Source of the DNA: Leguminivora glycinivorella
Lineage: Eukaryota; Arthropoda; Insecta; Lepidoptera; Tortricidae
NCBI RefSeq assembly: GCF_023078275.1
Contig: NC_062975.1
Coordinates: forward strand, 17,779,641 to 17,843,640
DNA length: 64,000 nucleotides
Direction of reading: 5' to 3'
Shown here: positions 11,056 to 22,405 of the stretch, in pieces
How positions within the stretch are numbered: position 1 is the first letter of the stretch
How the letters are laid out: each line of letters begins with the position of its first letter
Program-made: the position numbers and the translations under genes
Notes under the pieces: generated by a model
The model's database searches: none
Told to the model about the DNA's origin: nothing
Seen by the model: only the letters and a program-made list of their open reading frames with translations

Positions 11056-11300
11056 CATACATACATACTTATAATCACGCCTGTATCCCATAAAGAGATA
11101 GGAACATGAACTACTCAAAGTTTCGGTGCCACTCTTGGCAAAAAGGGATTGAAATAAATCGAAATTGTGACATTGCAGTGACAGATTGCCAGCCTCTCGC
11201 CTACGCCGCAATTTAACCCTTACCCCACAGGCGACTTCTACGACACCTACGGGAAGAAAGGGGGTGGTGAAATTCTTAACGTCCTGTCATTACACAGGGA
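11056..11300 (+). repeat. interspersed repeat 'ATCACGCCTGTATCCC' (copy 1)
   Basis: Contains AATCACGCCTGTATCCC, GTGCCACTCTTGGCAAAAAG, TGTGACATTGCAGTGACAG and AAGAAAGGGGGTGGTGAAAT. Other copies: 16137-16372 (reverse), 17152-17400, 38044-38200, 48815-48985. Function unknown, probably SINE or MITE. Confidence 0.8.
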
Positions 11301-12000
11301 ATCTATGTAAAACCTCCACTTCCAATATTAAAGCATCTTGATTTATAGTATGTTATTTATTCATGGTTTGCAAAGCCAGAGTACTAGCGATTGGAAGTAT
11401 AAACTCCGTAGCGATTAGCACCTGGCATAGTGCCAGGGAGTCAAACCTCGATCGAACTTGTATCTTCCTCTTTGCGGCTCGGATATGCAAGAGTGATAGA
11501 GAGGCAGATAGAAAACCGATGTGGTTACTGGTTATAGCCCTGGCACGTGCATTGCTGCTTGAAAACGCAGATTCCAGTCCACAGGAAACAGCAAATTTTT
11601 ACAACTGAGTTTCGGAATATGGATAATTGTCTTTTGTCGTAAGTTTGTTGCATGGAATATTATTTGTCAGGACTGAAACTATATTCATACGTAATTTAAC
11701 TTAAATCGGTTTAGTGGTTAAGTGTGAAGAGGTGGGGATTTAATTTATTAATGCTAAACTAAAGCTGTCTACCTGTTTGTCTATTTACCAGAGATATGGC
11801 TAAGTATAGTTAACGCTATCCATCGCGTAGGAACACACGGCTGAAGGCTAGTTCTTGCATATTCAAAAAGCAAGGAGCCTTGCGTCGTAGCCGCTTCGTC
11901 TCCGACGTAATTAGGCGTAAAAGTATAATAAATACTAAAGCATGAATTGAAATAGATATCATACACGAAAGAAAAAACGGCAAGGCTCACTGGTGGCCGA
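11301..12000. other. intergenic with a short duplicated motif
   Basis: AAGTATAAACTCCGTAGCGA followed by TTAGCACCTGGCATAGTGCC at 11395-11435 recurs in altered form at 12203-12246. No gene; open frames at 11363 and 11781 lack features. Confidence 0.4.
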
Positions 12001-12002
12001 AC

Positions 12003-12067
12003 CGGGAATCGAACGCGGGTCTTCAGCTTACGCGGCTAACGTCTTTACCACTAAACCACACGCCCGC
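12003..12067 (-). other. tRNA-like relic (SINE head or pseudo-tRNA)
   Basis: On the minus strand GTGGTTTAGTGGTAAAGACG resembles an A box and CGTTCGATTCC a B box at proper spacing. The 5' and 3' ends do not form a seven-pair acceptor stem, so I treat it as a pol III-derived relic rather than a functional tRNA gene. Confidence 0.5.
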
Positions 12068-12705
12068 TAAATGCCCGGTAAATGCTAAAGCAATTGTCTA
12101 TCAACCTGCCCAAAGAAGCAGTAGTTTCATTTCATCCCTTGAGTATAAATACTAGGGCGTTATGTATTTTATTCAAAAATTGAAAAGCAGTGTGACGATT
12201 GAAAGTATAAACTGCGTGGCGATTAGCGGCTGGCGTAGCGCCAGCGGCCTTCGTAGCACTCGTAGCCGCTGCGTCTCCGAGCTACGGGGCACAGACGCGT
12301 AGCGTATACCTAACGACTTCCAAAACGAAGAGTTTTTCTGTCTTCCCCTCTAGCCGAAATACGTTAAATTTCAGGCTGCAACTTCAACTCACCGTCGAAC
12401 AGAAAAATAGTATACACATCTTGGCCAGTAAATAAGACAGCGTCAGATGACATGTTTTCTGACCTCGGCTCCACCTCGGTCGACAATTACATATGATCTG
12501 AGACATTTCTTACTTTACTGGCATTTGGCAACGATGTGACAGTATGTATAAATAATTATATTTAAGTAATAAGACATCATATTGTTTGACTTTGACTTCG
12601 AACGTTTTTTGATATGGCGGCTCCAAAGATTTTAGAACCACGGTATGCGACAAAAAGTCCTAAGCCTAATTATTGTAATGACAGGTTTAGAAATTTAAGA
12701 GTTCA

Positions 12706-12860
12706 GGCCCCGTAGCCGAATGGCATTTCTCCGACGCCAAACGAAAGCGATACGCCGCTGGCTCTGTCGCGCCAATACGCAAGCGCGATAGAGATAGATA
12801 TCTACTAGCGCTTCGTTTCGTGAGCGTTTCGTGAGCGATTGTGCCATTCGGCTAGCCACC
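12706..12860 (-). repeat. MITE, GTAGCCGAATGGCA family (copy 2)
   Basis: Full copy bounded by CCCCGTAGCCGAATGGCA and TGCCATTCGGCTAG. It is nearly identical to the copy at 56192-56335, including the TAGCCACCC right flank, so these two are the youngest pair in the window. Confidence 0.8.
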
Positions 12861-14170
12861 CAGGTATTCCGCCTTGGCAGTTGACTGTTAATATCTCCCG
12901 GTGCGCTTTTCCCGCTCCGCTGATTTGCGAACGTTTGATACTCTGTCAAACTTCTGTTTACAGAGTTGTACTTATACTAATGTATTTTATGTGACAAGAA
13001 AAGTAAAAGTACCAGTGTTCGACAGTGTCCCAATAGATGCAACTTTCAATAAGTCATTGTCATGAAATGTGACAAAAGAATGTCATCTATTAGACTCTTC
13101 GAGCACTAGTACTCGTACCGTCTAAGTAAAATTTAAACTGCATTTTATGCATTCGCTCAGCCTTCAAAGTTATAACAAAAGAGTGTAGTGAAATAATTCA
13201 ACTAGAGTGGTTTAAACCGTCACAGTAACTGCATTAAATTCGCGCGACGTCATAAGTTGTGAATGAATTGTACTCTGTGGACAACCGCGTCAGCGCTGCG
13301 TGGAATTAGGTTGAAGTTAAACACGTCATTTTGTATGTACGTACATTATGCTCTAATGTTTCATGTTAGCGAATTTTAACATATAATTAATAATAATATC
13401 CTCAAAAAGTTGACTTTGTCACTGTATGGTTGGAGCATTAAGTTAGATGGAAACTAGCGCGAGTGAAGTAAGTATCAATGTGCTATCAATTGCTACTTGA
13501 TTCTACCAGGGGAGTTTTAGAGATTTACCCCATATCATACTATCATATCCTTTAGATTGACGCCGGAACGGGACATCCCGGAAAAACTTATTGACACGTT
13601 TGTAAGCATTATAAAGAATTCCTGTACCAAAAAGACAACATGAAGAAGTATCATTATAGTCGTCATGTTTTCATAGTTTTATATTAAACATGTATGTGTT
13701 ACAATAATCGTAATTGAAATTACTATGAAGAGCTCTTGATCCGTCAGTAATCTCCAAACATATCCCGAAGTAAATCTAAGAAATCACAAATCTGGTTTTG
13801 TAACAAACTTTAAAAGCACATATAACACAGCGTTATCTTAGACTTCTAAAATAACCTTTAGTTAAAAATATCTCTTCATTACCCAAGCCTATTTTCACAC
13901 CAGGAAGTAAACGCAAGTAATGCTGGTAGCTCCTATCGATCTGGCAGGCGTTATTTAAAGCTCTTTGTTAGGTCCAGGCCATCAGATAACACGGAATGGT
14001 AAATCGCACGTAAGTCGAGTGTTGGATAAGGAGGCATCGCACGTAAGCTGAGTAATTAACAGTCACTGCGAAGTAAAAATAGTAAGGTTAAGCGTGAGCG
14101 GTCTGCAAAAATTTGTAACTTGAGTATCGATACCTTGGGTCATATCATTTATCAATGATTTAAATTAATA
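12861..14170. other. intergenic, nothing recognised
   Basis: AT-rich sequence without supported exons, RNA genes or clear repeat termini. Confidence 0.5.
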
Positions 14171-14272
14171 AGGTCCACTTGCACCACTCGCTTAACTCAG
14201 GGTTAGTGGGCTGTCAACTGTCAAATTCCATATAAAATGGTGCCTCCATTTTAGTTGGTGCAAGTGGCCCTA
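14171..14272. repeat. ~100-bp MITE with TCCACTTGCACCA ends
   Basis: Left AGGTCCACTTGCACCA and right TGGTGCAAGTGGCCCT are inverted. Related in style to the GGGCCGGTTGCATCAA element at 45243-45371. Confidence 0.75.
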
Positions 14273-14284
14273 AGGGTCACGATA

Positions 14285-14402
14285 ATATATCTTTTGTAGC
14301 TATCTATCTCTATCGCTCTTGCGTATTGGCGCGACAAAGCCAAACTACCTTTCTGCGGCGTTTGGTAGGCGTTTCGTATCGCAGAAATGCCATTCGGCAT
14401 GC
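14285..14402 (+). repeat. MITE, GTAGCCGAATGGCA family (copy 3, partial)
   Basis: Contains CTATCTCTATCGCTCTTGCG, the GCGACAAAGCC block and ends in ATGCCATTCGGCAT. The left terminus is missing. Confidence 0.7.
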
Positions 14403-14419
14403 CTGAATACCTACACTGC

Positions 14420-14755
14420 AGGGTTAGCACATGATTGCCACGAGAGTATGTCGCCGCGAGATAGACTACCCGTCCTTATGTCATTCATACAGTTAGAAGA
14501 AGACGTGTCATCTATCTCGCGGCGACATACTCTCGCGGCAATCATGTGCTAGGCCTACAGCCCGTGGTCTTTTCCAAAGTTATTGTGACGACAACGATAC
14601 GGGTGATGTTGTTTCAGTAGGCCTAGCACATGATTGCCGCGAGAGTATGTCGCCGCGAGATAGATGACACGTCTTCTTCTAACTGTATGAATGACATAAG
14701 GACGGGTAGTCTATCTCGCGGCGACATACTCTCGTGGCAATCATGTGCTAACCCT
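14420..14755. repeat. nested palindrome (palindrome of palindromes)
   Basis: Outer arms of 139 bp (14420-14558 and 14617-14755) are close to perfect inverse copies around a 58-bp spacer. Each arm is itself an inverted repeat: TAGCACATGATTGCC...GTATGTCGCCGCGAGATAG at one end and its inverse at the other. Hence the same ~40-bp terminus occurs four times in alternating orientation. A degraded relative is at 62895-62950. Confidence 0.9.
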
Positions 14756-15189
14756 GCTGGTCACTAAAACAATATAAACCAGCCTTAAGCTCAAGCAAGC
14801 TTGTCAACCAGTCAGCCACTGGGGTACGATACGATCATATCTGTGGCTTAGTCGTTTTGAGGCTACTACTTACAATCATGATAGAGTGAGGGCGCCTTCA
14901 CCACTATTTATTTTATGTCGCCATGTCTAAATGGCTGACGGGGAAGTGCTTATGGATATACTTGATTCATTTGATATGCGATTTTTGATAGTGGTAATTA
15001 GTGATAGAATATTCATTAGTTGCAATTTGCACTGAACCGCACCTTATCAACCGCACCTTATCTAGCTAAAATTAACAATAGTTACTAAGTAGTTCGCCCC
15101 AAACTTAAAAACTCGAATTCGTTAAAAACAACCGCGCAACTTTTTGATTTCCAACTCAATCAGAACAGTGATAAGGTAAAAGTATTAGT
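14756..15189. other. intergenic, nothing recognised
   Basis: No supported gene or clear repeat apart from a short AACCGCACCTTATC duplication near 15033-15062. Confidence 0.4.
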
Positions 15190-15805
15190 GTGCGTAGCCG
15201 AACCCACAAACGCTCACGATAATATCTCTTTTGCGAGTAGATATTGTTCGGGCACACAGACTTCGGTCCGGACACATTCCAATGAATAAGTTTGCACATC
15301 TGATGAGGAAATCCGATTCGCCCAACTGTGAAGTTTGTGGAACTGTTGAGGATGTGCATCACTTCCTTATGGAGTGTGTCCGGACTCGAGCGAAGAGAAT
15401 GCAGATCTTTGAGCTCCACGGATACACGATGACCGACATAGGGGTGTTCCAATCAATTCTCGCGGAACCCCTGTCAAAGACTGCTGAATTTGTATATAGT
15501 TTCTTTTACAGATAAATATACAAATTCGGTTGTTTTCTTTTTACCTACTTTTGTTTTGACTTATTTTTTATAATGAGTTTGTATATTTATTGTTGATAAT
15601 ATGAAGTGGCCTAACGGAGCCGACATAGTCCCATGGACCAAGGCTCCTAAATATATCTAAAAAAAAAACAGATTTAAAAAAAAAAATATCTCTTTTGTAG
15701 CTATCTATCTCTATCGCTCTTGCGTATTGGTGCGACAGAGCCAGACTACATTTCTGCAACGTTTCGGTGCCGTTTCGCGTCGTAAAATGTCAATGGGCTA
15801 CGGGG
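15190..15805 (+). repeat. MITE, GTAGCCGAATGGCA family (copy 4), split by a LINE
   Basis: The left part 15190-15233 (GCGTAGCCGAA...CACGATAATATCTCTTTTG) and the right part 15686-15805 (ATATCTCTTTTGTAGC...) are one MITE interrupted by a 452-bp LINE insertion. The duplicated ATATCTCTTTTG is the LINE's target duplication. Confidence 0.8.
15234..15685 (+). mobile_element. 5'-truncated LINE insertion with 12-bp target duplication
   Basis: Bounded by ATATCTCTTTTG at 15222-15233 and 15686-15697. It codes from its first base (RVDIVRAHRLRSGH...) to a TAA at 15513-15515, with a CEVCGTVEDVHHFLMEC zinc-knuckle typical of the region after RNase H in Jockey/R1-type LINEs. A 3' UTR and an A-rich tail follow (15660-15685). 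Confidence 0.85.
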
Positions 15806-15906
15806 CCAGTTCTCGTCACACTAATGCATAAGTACCTACTAAACGCCTTACAGTAGAAGACGGATAGCTATACTCGTACAACCTACAGAAAAACCTATGT
15901 ATCTAA

Positions 15907-16135
15907 CACTGATTTAAACTTTCACGATTATTACACATAATCATTTTCAAATCGGGACTTAATCGCGTATGACTACTAGGAGAAGACTGGCTTGAAATGA
16001 CAATTCATTTGACAATTCAATGACAATTCCTTTTAAGCCAGTCTTCTCCGAGACCTCGGGGACAACGCCGTCCCTGAAACGTTGGAGGTCAGTTTAAATA
16101 TTAGTCATACGCAATTAAGTCCCGATTTAAAAATA
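15907..16135 (+). repeat. MITE with AAATCGGGACTTAATCGCG ends (second copy)
   Basis: Opposite-orientation relative of 8778-8962. Ends AAATCGGGACTTAATCGCGT and ACGCAATTAAGTCCCGATTT. It carries an inner hairpin GAGAAGACTGGCTT...AAGCCAGTCTTCTC (15980-16050) absent from the first copy. Confidence 0.8.
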
Positions 16136-16136
16136 A

Positions 16137-16372
16137 TAATCCTGTATGGTGACGGGTTAAGAATTTCACCACCCCCTTTCTTCCCGTGGGTGTCGTAGAA
16201 GGCGACTATGGGATATGGGTTAAATTGTGGCGTAGGCGAGAGGCTGGCAACCTGTCACTGCAATGTCACAGTTTCTTTTTCTTTCAACCCCTTATTTGCC
16301 AAGAGTGGCACTGAAGCTTTAGTAGTTTCATGTGTTCTGCCTACCCCTTTATGGGATACAGGCGTGATTGTG
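16137..16372 (-). repeat. interspersed repeat 'ATCACGCCTGTATCCC' (copy 2)
   Basis: Reverse-oriented copy, from GTGACGGGTTAAGAATTTCA to CAGGCGTGATTGTG. It abuts the next repeat, R430 copy 2. Confidence 0.8.
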
Positions 16373-16387
16373 TGTGTGTGTGTTAAT

Positions 16388-16815
16388 AGTTATTTGTTAT
16401 ACAAGGGGGCAAAGTTGTATTTTAACGCCGCGCCGAGTGTGGAAATGAAAAACGAGCAAGTGAAAGGATTCTACAGTTGAACCACGAGCGAAGCGAGTGG
16501 TTCGAGAATAGAATCCTGAACTTGCGAGTTTTTTAACATACGAGAAGTAAAATACATTTGCACCCGAGTGTAACACAAAACTTTTCCCCTCACTTTAGCG
16601 AGGAAACTACAACGCAAAAAATGCGTTTATCACTGCTTCCAGTAGTTCCACAGGTGGTAAATCATCTTTATTACTAGATTCACCTACTTATATAAATTTT
16701 AAAGCAGTTAATTTGACTTCAAGGTCAAATTACTTTACCCACTAGTGGATAAAATGCGTTTTTACCCGCTGGTATTAAAGGACAAAACACGTGTTTCCGA
16801 GCTAGTGAGGGGAAA
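16388..16815 (+). repeat. interspersed repeat R430 (copy 2)
   Basis: Full-length copy from TTATTTGTTATACAAGGGGG to CGAGCTAGTGAGGGGAAAA. Contains GAACCACGAGCGAAGCGAG, which copy 1 lacks. Confidence 0.8.
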
Positions 16816-17151
16816 AAATAATAACCTGTCTAACCATTCAAAGAAGACCACAAATAGCCCGCCAGAAAGAGGTAAATTGGCTAAACATGTGCTCACTATC
16901 GTGATTGGCGAACTTTTGACCTAGGTTAGTGCATTGATTGCTTTGTAGGGATAACGTTTGCACACCTTAACGAGTTTGCTTTACTTCTGACTTGGATTCC
17001 ATGACGTGCTAACTGGTAAATAAAATGTGGTTAGGGTAGGTCCGAACGGTTCACGATTTCTGTGTCCTTCGTAGATAGATTATAACAGTTACAACATCCT
17101 AATATGGTTGTCTACTTGTCACATCTAGCGATAATCTTTCTTTAGGCAACG
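16816..17151. other. intergenic, nothing recognised
   Basis: No gene or repeat termini seen, apart from a CATA repeat leading into the next element (17150-17172). Confidence 0.4.
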
Positions 17152-17400
17152 CATACATACATACATACATACAATCACGCCTGTGTCCCATGAAGGGTTA
17201 GGCAGAGCTCATGAAACTACTCAAGTTTCAGTGCCACTCTTGGCAAATAAGGGGTTAAAGAAAACGAAACTGTGACATTGCAGTGACAGGTTGCCAGCCT
17301 CTCGCCTACGCCACAATTTACCCCATATCCCACAGTCGCCTTCTACGACACCCACGGGAAGAAAGGGGGTGGTGAAATTCTTAACCCGTCACCACACGGG
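17152..17400 (+). repeat. interspersed repeat 'ATCACGCCTGTATCCC' (copy 3)
   Basis: Complete-looking copy from the CATACATA repeat through GTCACCACACGGGCAATGA. Includes CCTACGCCACAATTTACCCC and the GGGTGGTGAAATTCTTAACC end. Confidence 0.8.
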
Positions 17401-17689
17401 CAATGATAGGCAATGATAGTTTTCAAATCTTGTTGGTCATAAATGTTATTAGACAGGTACTAGCCTGTCAAGTGAGATTAGTATAAGGCATAAGATATGT
17501 GCCTATTCAATTAGATACCTTGCAATCCGTGTTGTGTTCAGTAGAGCGTGAGGTATCCATCTATAAAGGCTTAGCCGTAATTGCTGTTTACATAGAGGAT
17601 AAGCATAAATATAGTCAATTATTGGCAATGGAGAACTAAATGAATTATTCGAAACATTACTTGCCACAATATTTATATTTCAAATAATT

Positions 17690-17890
17690 ATCGGTGTGGT
17701 ATTATTACTTTGCCCAACAGAGGATGGGCATTATGTATAATGCCTGGGCAAAATTCATCTATCCGGTGTGGTATTATTACTTTGCCCAACAGAGGCATAA
17801 TGCCCGGGCAATTTAATTATTTGAATAGTTATTATCAAACTGCCCACTCACAATGGGCATTATGTATAGTGCCCGATTTCTCACTTGGTC
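17690..17890 (+). repeat. short tandem/inverted motifs around TTTGCCCAACAGAGG
   Basis: GGTGTGGTATTATTACTTTG plus CCCAACAGAGG occurs at 17692 and 17764, separated by 72 bp. Interleaved GGGCATTATGTATAATGCC forms small palindromes. Confidence 0.6.
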
Positions 17891-18886
17891 CATAACATAT
17901 ATATGCATCATATATTTTGATAGCCCGTGGCTCGATATATAGCTATCCAAAATCACATTTATTGCTTAATTATTATTCATTATTTATTATTATTTAATAA
18001 ACAATTAAATAAATTAAATAATATAATGATTTACTATTTATTATTTAAGGATTAAGACGAAATGGCGGAAAATTGTGTGTGGCGATTTTTAGTATGTGAT
18101 TTAGGCTGATTTTTTCGGAGTTAGTAATTAGTTTATGTTTTAAACATTTTATCATAGAGATAGAGGTTCCACAAATAGTGTACCTTTTTAATAGTAGTCA
18201 TTTTTTTTTAATAAAACTTACCAATTACGATATATCGGTTATTATGTATGTATATATTCTGGGATTTCGGAAATGGCTCTTGCGATTTGTATACTTATGG
18301 GGTTTTTAGGGGCAAAAAATCGACCTAGATGCTAGATGGAAAACACGCTTTTAAAGCTTTTATATATTTTCCAAGCAAAAGCTTCTAGTCTCCTGGATAT
18401 TAAAATAAAAAATCTTATAGTTCCTCTAATTACATTATCAATTTGTTAGTGACCTGCAACATCAGGCCTGAAATTTACCTCTATACATAGCTATACCTAC
18501 TTACTGAAGAGTGCATGCCAAACTTCACATACCAAGCACAGCTGCGTCAATACAGTTAATTACTTACCGATCGGGCCAACTTCAAACGCCAAATGGCACC
18601 AAAAAGCGTCGCTGTGATGGGCTTCATTTGGCATCTGGTTGGCGAGGCCGGCTGGCAACGTGGGTGCAGAGGCGCGCCAAACGACATCAGTTTATGTTTA
18701 ATTTGACAGCTGGATTAGGAGTTGGTACGATGATATATGATGTTCTTTCCGTAAGAGCTTCTTAACTGATGGGTGTTAGTTGAAGCTTATCCCTTAATAA
18801 GAATATGTTGTCATCTTACAAACAAAACCAACCTTCTTAAAACCGTGTCGGTGATCCATGATGATGTAATAGATCCATAAGTAACT
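17891..18886. other. intergenic, nothing recognised
   Basis: Very AT-rich (TTATTATTTATT runs at 17960-18050). An open frame at 18511-18765 has no recognisable features. Confidence 0.45.
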
Positions 18887-19040
18887 GAATCAGTTGATCA
18901 TAAATGGCATTGGACATCAATCCAGACCATTTAGCACAACTTGCCTTGTCGCGCGCGAGTCCATACATCAAGCGCGACTTCAAGTATGGACTCGCGCGCG
19001 AAAAGGCAAGTTGTGCTAAAGGGTCTGATCAACTGATCGA
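18887..19040. repeat. hairpin with GACCATTTAGCACAACTTGCC arms
   Basis: Core arms 18924-18965 and 18984-19025 (TTAGCACAACTTGCC and GGCAAGTTGTGCTAA, plus GCGCGCGAGTCCATAC). Outer TCAGTTGATCA (18892) and TGATCAACTGA (19026) extend the palindrome. Confidence 0.8.
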
Positions 19041-19990
19041 ATGAGCCCGATTCATATTTAAAAAAATATCTTGAATATTTTTCAGTTTGAAAATTGTAAT
19101 TGAAAATATTTTGATTTTATTTTCAGACATACGCAAGCTATTCACGCTGATTGGCAGCTGTAAGATAAAGGAAAATTCACGTGTTGTGTCGGATGAGCAG
19201 CAAATGATGATTCCAAACATTGATTATCAAAACCATACCAAATCGTTAAATTGGAATCAACTTTTTTAAATTGACTCTTTACATTGAAACCCACGCTCAT
19301 GTTGGTATTAAAAATACGTGAAAACATGGTATTAATACACTCTTGATTGCTCTATCAATCATTTTAGCTACAATGTATTCCAGCTGGGGGTTTCCATTTA
19401 AGCGAACCTTTTATCCTTTTTCCGTCTATTAATATAATCAACTTCAAGCTAAATATTAATGGGCACGGGGTTTTTTGAATAAACAACACAAATAGTAATT
19501 TAAAACGTTTAATTATTTCTAATAATCAGTTTATAACACTCAAAAGTGTATTAGGAAAGTCTTTTAGTGAGCCATGTTCTTAAAACCATAAAAGCATAAT
19601 ATTCTTTGGGTGGTTGTTTTGCAATAGTGTAGCAAAATACAGAGTCATACCCTTTTTACGAAGGAGAGGTAAAACAGTCGCCCTCATGACCTAATAACTT
19701 TGCATTTTACAAGAACTCCAATGAAGTAAATAAGTTCGAGCGAGGTAAAATTAAGTACGCTTAAAAAATGATGACAACACCTACAGACATTTCAATATAA
19801 TGAGTACACCTTACCTTGATATTAGAGATATTTAGGCTACACTCAGTTTTTTTAGACTTATAAATTACGAGTATTAGTTGTGGCTTGGGCCTTCTGGAGA
19901 AACTCTGGTGATTTCTAAAGAAAACTCAGATTTTAGGTGTGATGTCAAAAACTGAACGTTTCAATAACTACAGTATTGTAGAAACGTGTA
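19041..19990. other. intergenic, nothing recognised
   Basis: No exon or repeat ends supported. The opposing open frames at 19029-19327 are unremarkable AT-rich sequence. Confidence 0.45.
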
Positions 19991-20230
19991 TCCATACTAA
20001 TATTATAAATGTGAAAGTGTGTGTGTGTTTGTTTTCGTCTTTCACGGTAAAACGAAGTAACGAATTGACGTGATATTTTAAGTGGAGATAGTTGAAGAGA
20101 TGGAGAGTGTCATAGGCTACTTTATGTCCCTTTCTAATCCCCCACTTCCCTAAAATTGGGGGTGGAATTTTGTATGGAGCATTCTTTAATTTTCAAACTT
20201 AACGCGAGCGAAGCCGCTGGCAAAAGCTAG
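19991..20230 (+). mobile_element. non-autonomous Helitron (copy 2)
   Basis: Starts TCCATACTAATATTATAAAT after a host A and ends GGCAAAAGCTAG before a host T. Middle contains ACATAGGCTAC-like and CGAGCGAAGCCG motifs. It is 61 bp longer than copy 1 owing to a GGGGGTGGAATTTTGTATGG segment. Confidence 0.9.
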
Positions 20231-21265
20231 TCTTAAATAAAAGTAATTAAGTAGGTACCTACATTTTTACTTATGTTAGTATATTGTGTTGTGGGATTCT
20301 CTGACGTAGCAATGAACAGAACCGCATTCAAAGACATTCTGAAAATTGCTGAGCTGAGTAACGAGCAGTGCCAAATAAGTGAAGACAAACTTTCAAATCA
20401 GACTCAAGTTTGTTGAGAGCACATAGAGTTATCGCAGGTCAAGCATACTGGTGTGACAAATCCATGCTCGGTTACGCTTGATAATCAAGTATTCAGGCTC
20501 AAGAATTTACTGCGTTAAGTTCTGGCGTCGCGCCATCGTAACTCCAGCCTTCCGGCGAGGCTTAGACCGAAACTATTTTAATAGAAACAAATAAAGATTG
20601 GAAAACTTGCAAGATTTTGTTATTGTTTACTGTAAGCTTATGCTTGGAAGGTTTATCTGGAAGTAATCAATGAAGTTGGAACCATATACCTGAATAATGA
20701 AAGAAATCTATAACATATAAGAAATCATAACATATGGCCTATTTATTCACTAAACGAAAGGAAATGGTCAGAGTAGAAATAAAGACAAACAATGAATACT
20801 TTCTCTTATTATAATAATTAAATCCATTAATCATAAATCTTAACAAGTTGACCTAAATTAATGATAAAATAACTGGGTAATTCTCAAAATAGTGGCATCG
20901 TATCATCAGTTGACGAAATATATGACGTAGGCATTAGCAAATAATAAATTAATGATAAAATAACTTTTATGATACTATATCATGATATGTGCTTTGTTGT
21001 TTTACAAGACTGTGAACTGAAAATAATAATCAGATATCACTTACTGTACTTCAACTGTTTTGAATAAAAAATAATGGATATTGTTTAAAAAAATACTTTT
21101 TTTTGCTTTTGTTTCTACTTAAAGAAAAAAAATTGAATCCTAACGAAATCATAATAGTCGATACTCGATATACGTTGAATTATTAGTGGTAAACTTGTTT
21201 TTTTATTCAAACTCTCTTTATCCTGCCACGTTTTCCCTGCTACCCTGTCTATTCACTTTCTCCTG
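20231..21265. other. intergenic, nothing recognised
   Basis: AT-rich; AATTAATGATAAAATAAC is repeated at 20857 and 20946. No gene. Confidence 0.45.
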
Positions 21266-21406
21266 CCGGCGTATCATGCTTCTAATTTTATCACTTATCC
21301 ACGTGGATAAGACTTCTGTCACTCTTTGGCAAGTATGTCAGTGTGAGAGTGACAGATGTCTTATCCACGTGGATAAGTGATAAAATTGGAAGCATGGTAC
21401 GCCGGC
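21266..21406. repeat. hairpin with ~58-bp arms containing CCACGTGG
   Basis: GCCGGCGTATCATGCTTCTA (21266) pairs with the inverse ending TACGCCGGC (21406). The inner parts TTATCCACGTGGATAA are themselves palindromic E-box-like sites, one in each arm. Confidence 0.85.
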
Positions 21407-21504
21407 TGTATGTCTAAAATTTCAACTCGCTATAAGTTCTACGTTTTTATGACTATTTCGTTCCCTCCTGCAAATTCCGTATCATTGATGCACTCAAAAA
21501 CATA

Positions 21505-21510
21505 TTTATT
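21505..21510 (-). terminator. possible poly(A) signal for Bves
   Basis: AATAAA on the minus strand about 0.7 kb past the Bves stop, beyond the exon 8 echoes. It is the nearest canonical signal I noticed; no transcript evidence. Confidence 0.25.
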
Positions 21511-21754
21511 TCCAAAAACTAAAGGAAGACGAAAGGTACTCGGAAGAAATGACACAGAATTCTGCATCAGAATCAGATCTTCTAGCATGAGATTCGCTTC
21601 AAATTACGCAAGTTCAAGCCAATTGAATTAGCGGGTAGTACTGGGGCCTCATATACACTAGACTAGGCAGAAGACATAGTGGCAGAGAACGGAAGGACTT
21701 AAAGGAAGACTAGTGTCTTAATTCATCATGATTTTCCATGGCCTCACAACCATG

Positions 21755-22170
21755 ATACTTATTTAGAGGAAGTGTCTGAGCAGCTTTCAGCGACTCAGGT
21801 CGTCAGATGATGCGAAGGGAGCATTGTGCTCAGCTAGAGTTTTTTACCTCTAATAGTGGATAAGAAAAAGGAAGTTAAAGGAACACTAGTGTCGCAATTA
21901 ATCATCAGTTTCTACTACTGTGGTATTTGGAGGAGGTGTATGGACAGCTTTCGGCAACTGATAGATCGTCAGATGAGGCAGCATGAGCCTCATGTTTTGC
22001 TAGAAGCTAAGCATGACTTCTCTGTCGCAAATAGTGACAAAGAAAGGAAGTTACAGCTTCGCAACTATGGTATTTGGAGAGGTGTCTGGGCAGTTTTCGG
22101 CAATTGATAGGTCATCAAACGAGGCGGCGGGAGCCTCGTCCTCCACTGGAAGCATTTCTTCGTCACAATA
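21755..22170 (-). pseudogene. three degenerate echoes of Bves exon 8
   Basis: Partial copies of the last exon lie past its stop codon. Echo 1 (about 22068-22168) keeps GACGAGGCTCCCGCCGCCTC and most of the C-terminal coding, but with a 1-base deletion and Val/Ile and Ser/Asn changes. Echo 2 is at about 21932-22015 and echo 3 at about 21759-21850, each more decayed. The anchor TATTTGGAGGAGGTGTCTGG recurs at 22249 (functional), 22069, 21932 and 21759. If transcribed they would lie in the Bves 3' UTR. Confidence 0.8.
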
Positions 22171-22202
22171 GGAGCAAAGGAAGGAAGTTAAAGGAATACC
22201 TA

Positions 22203-22405
22203 CTAGTGTCTCAATTCATCATCAGTTTCTACAGCTTCACAACTATGGTATTTGGAGGAGGTGTCTGGACAGCTTTCGGCAACGGATAGGTCATCAGATG
22301 AGGCGGCGGGAGCCTCGTGCTCCGCTAGAGGCATCAGTTCTTCGTCGCCGGAATACTCGGAGCCATCGCGACGGGTGTCGGAGCGGTCGTTGCGGATCCA
22401 GCAGG
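22203..22405 (-). CDS. bves: Bves exon 8 (C-terminus and stop)
   Basis: Acceptor CTCTCCCCCAG precedes CCTGCTGG. Phase 1 entry completes a Thr codon, then 66 residues (CWIRNDRSDTRRDG...ETDDELRH) and TAG at 22205-22203. The acidic, Ser-rich low-complexity tail is typical of POPDC C-termini, which are poorly conserved. Confidence 0.88.
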
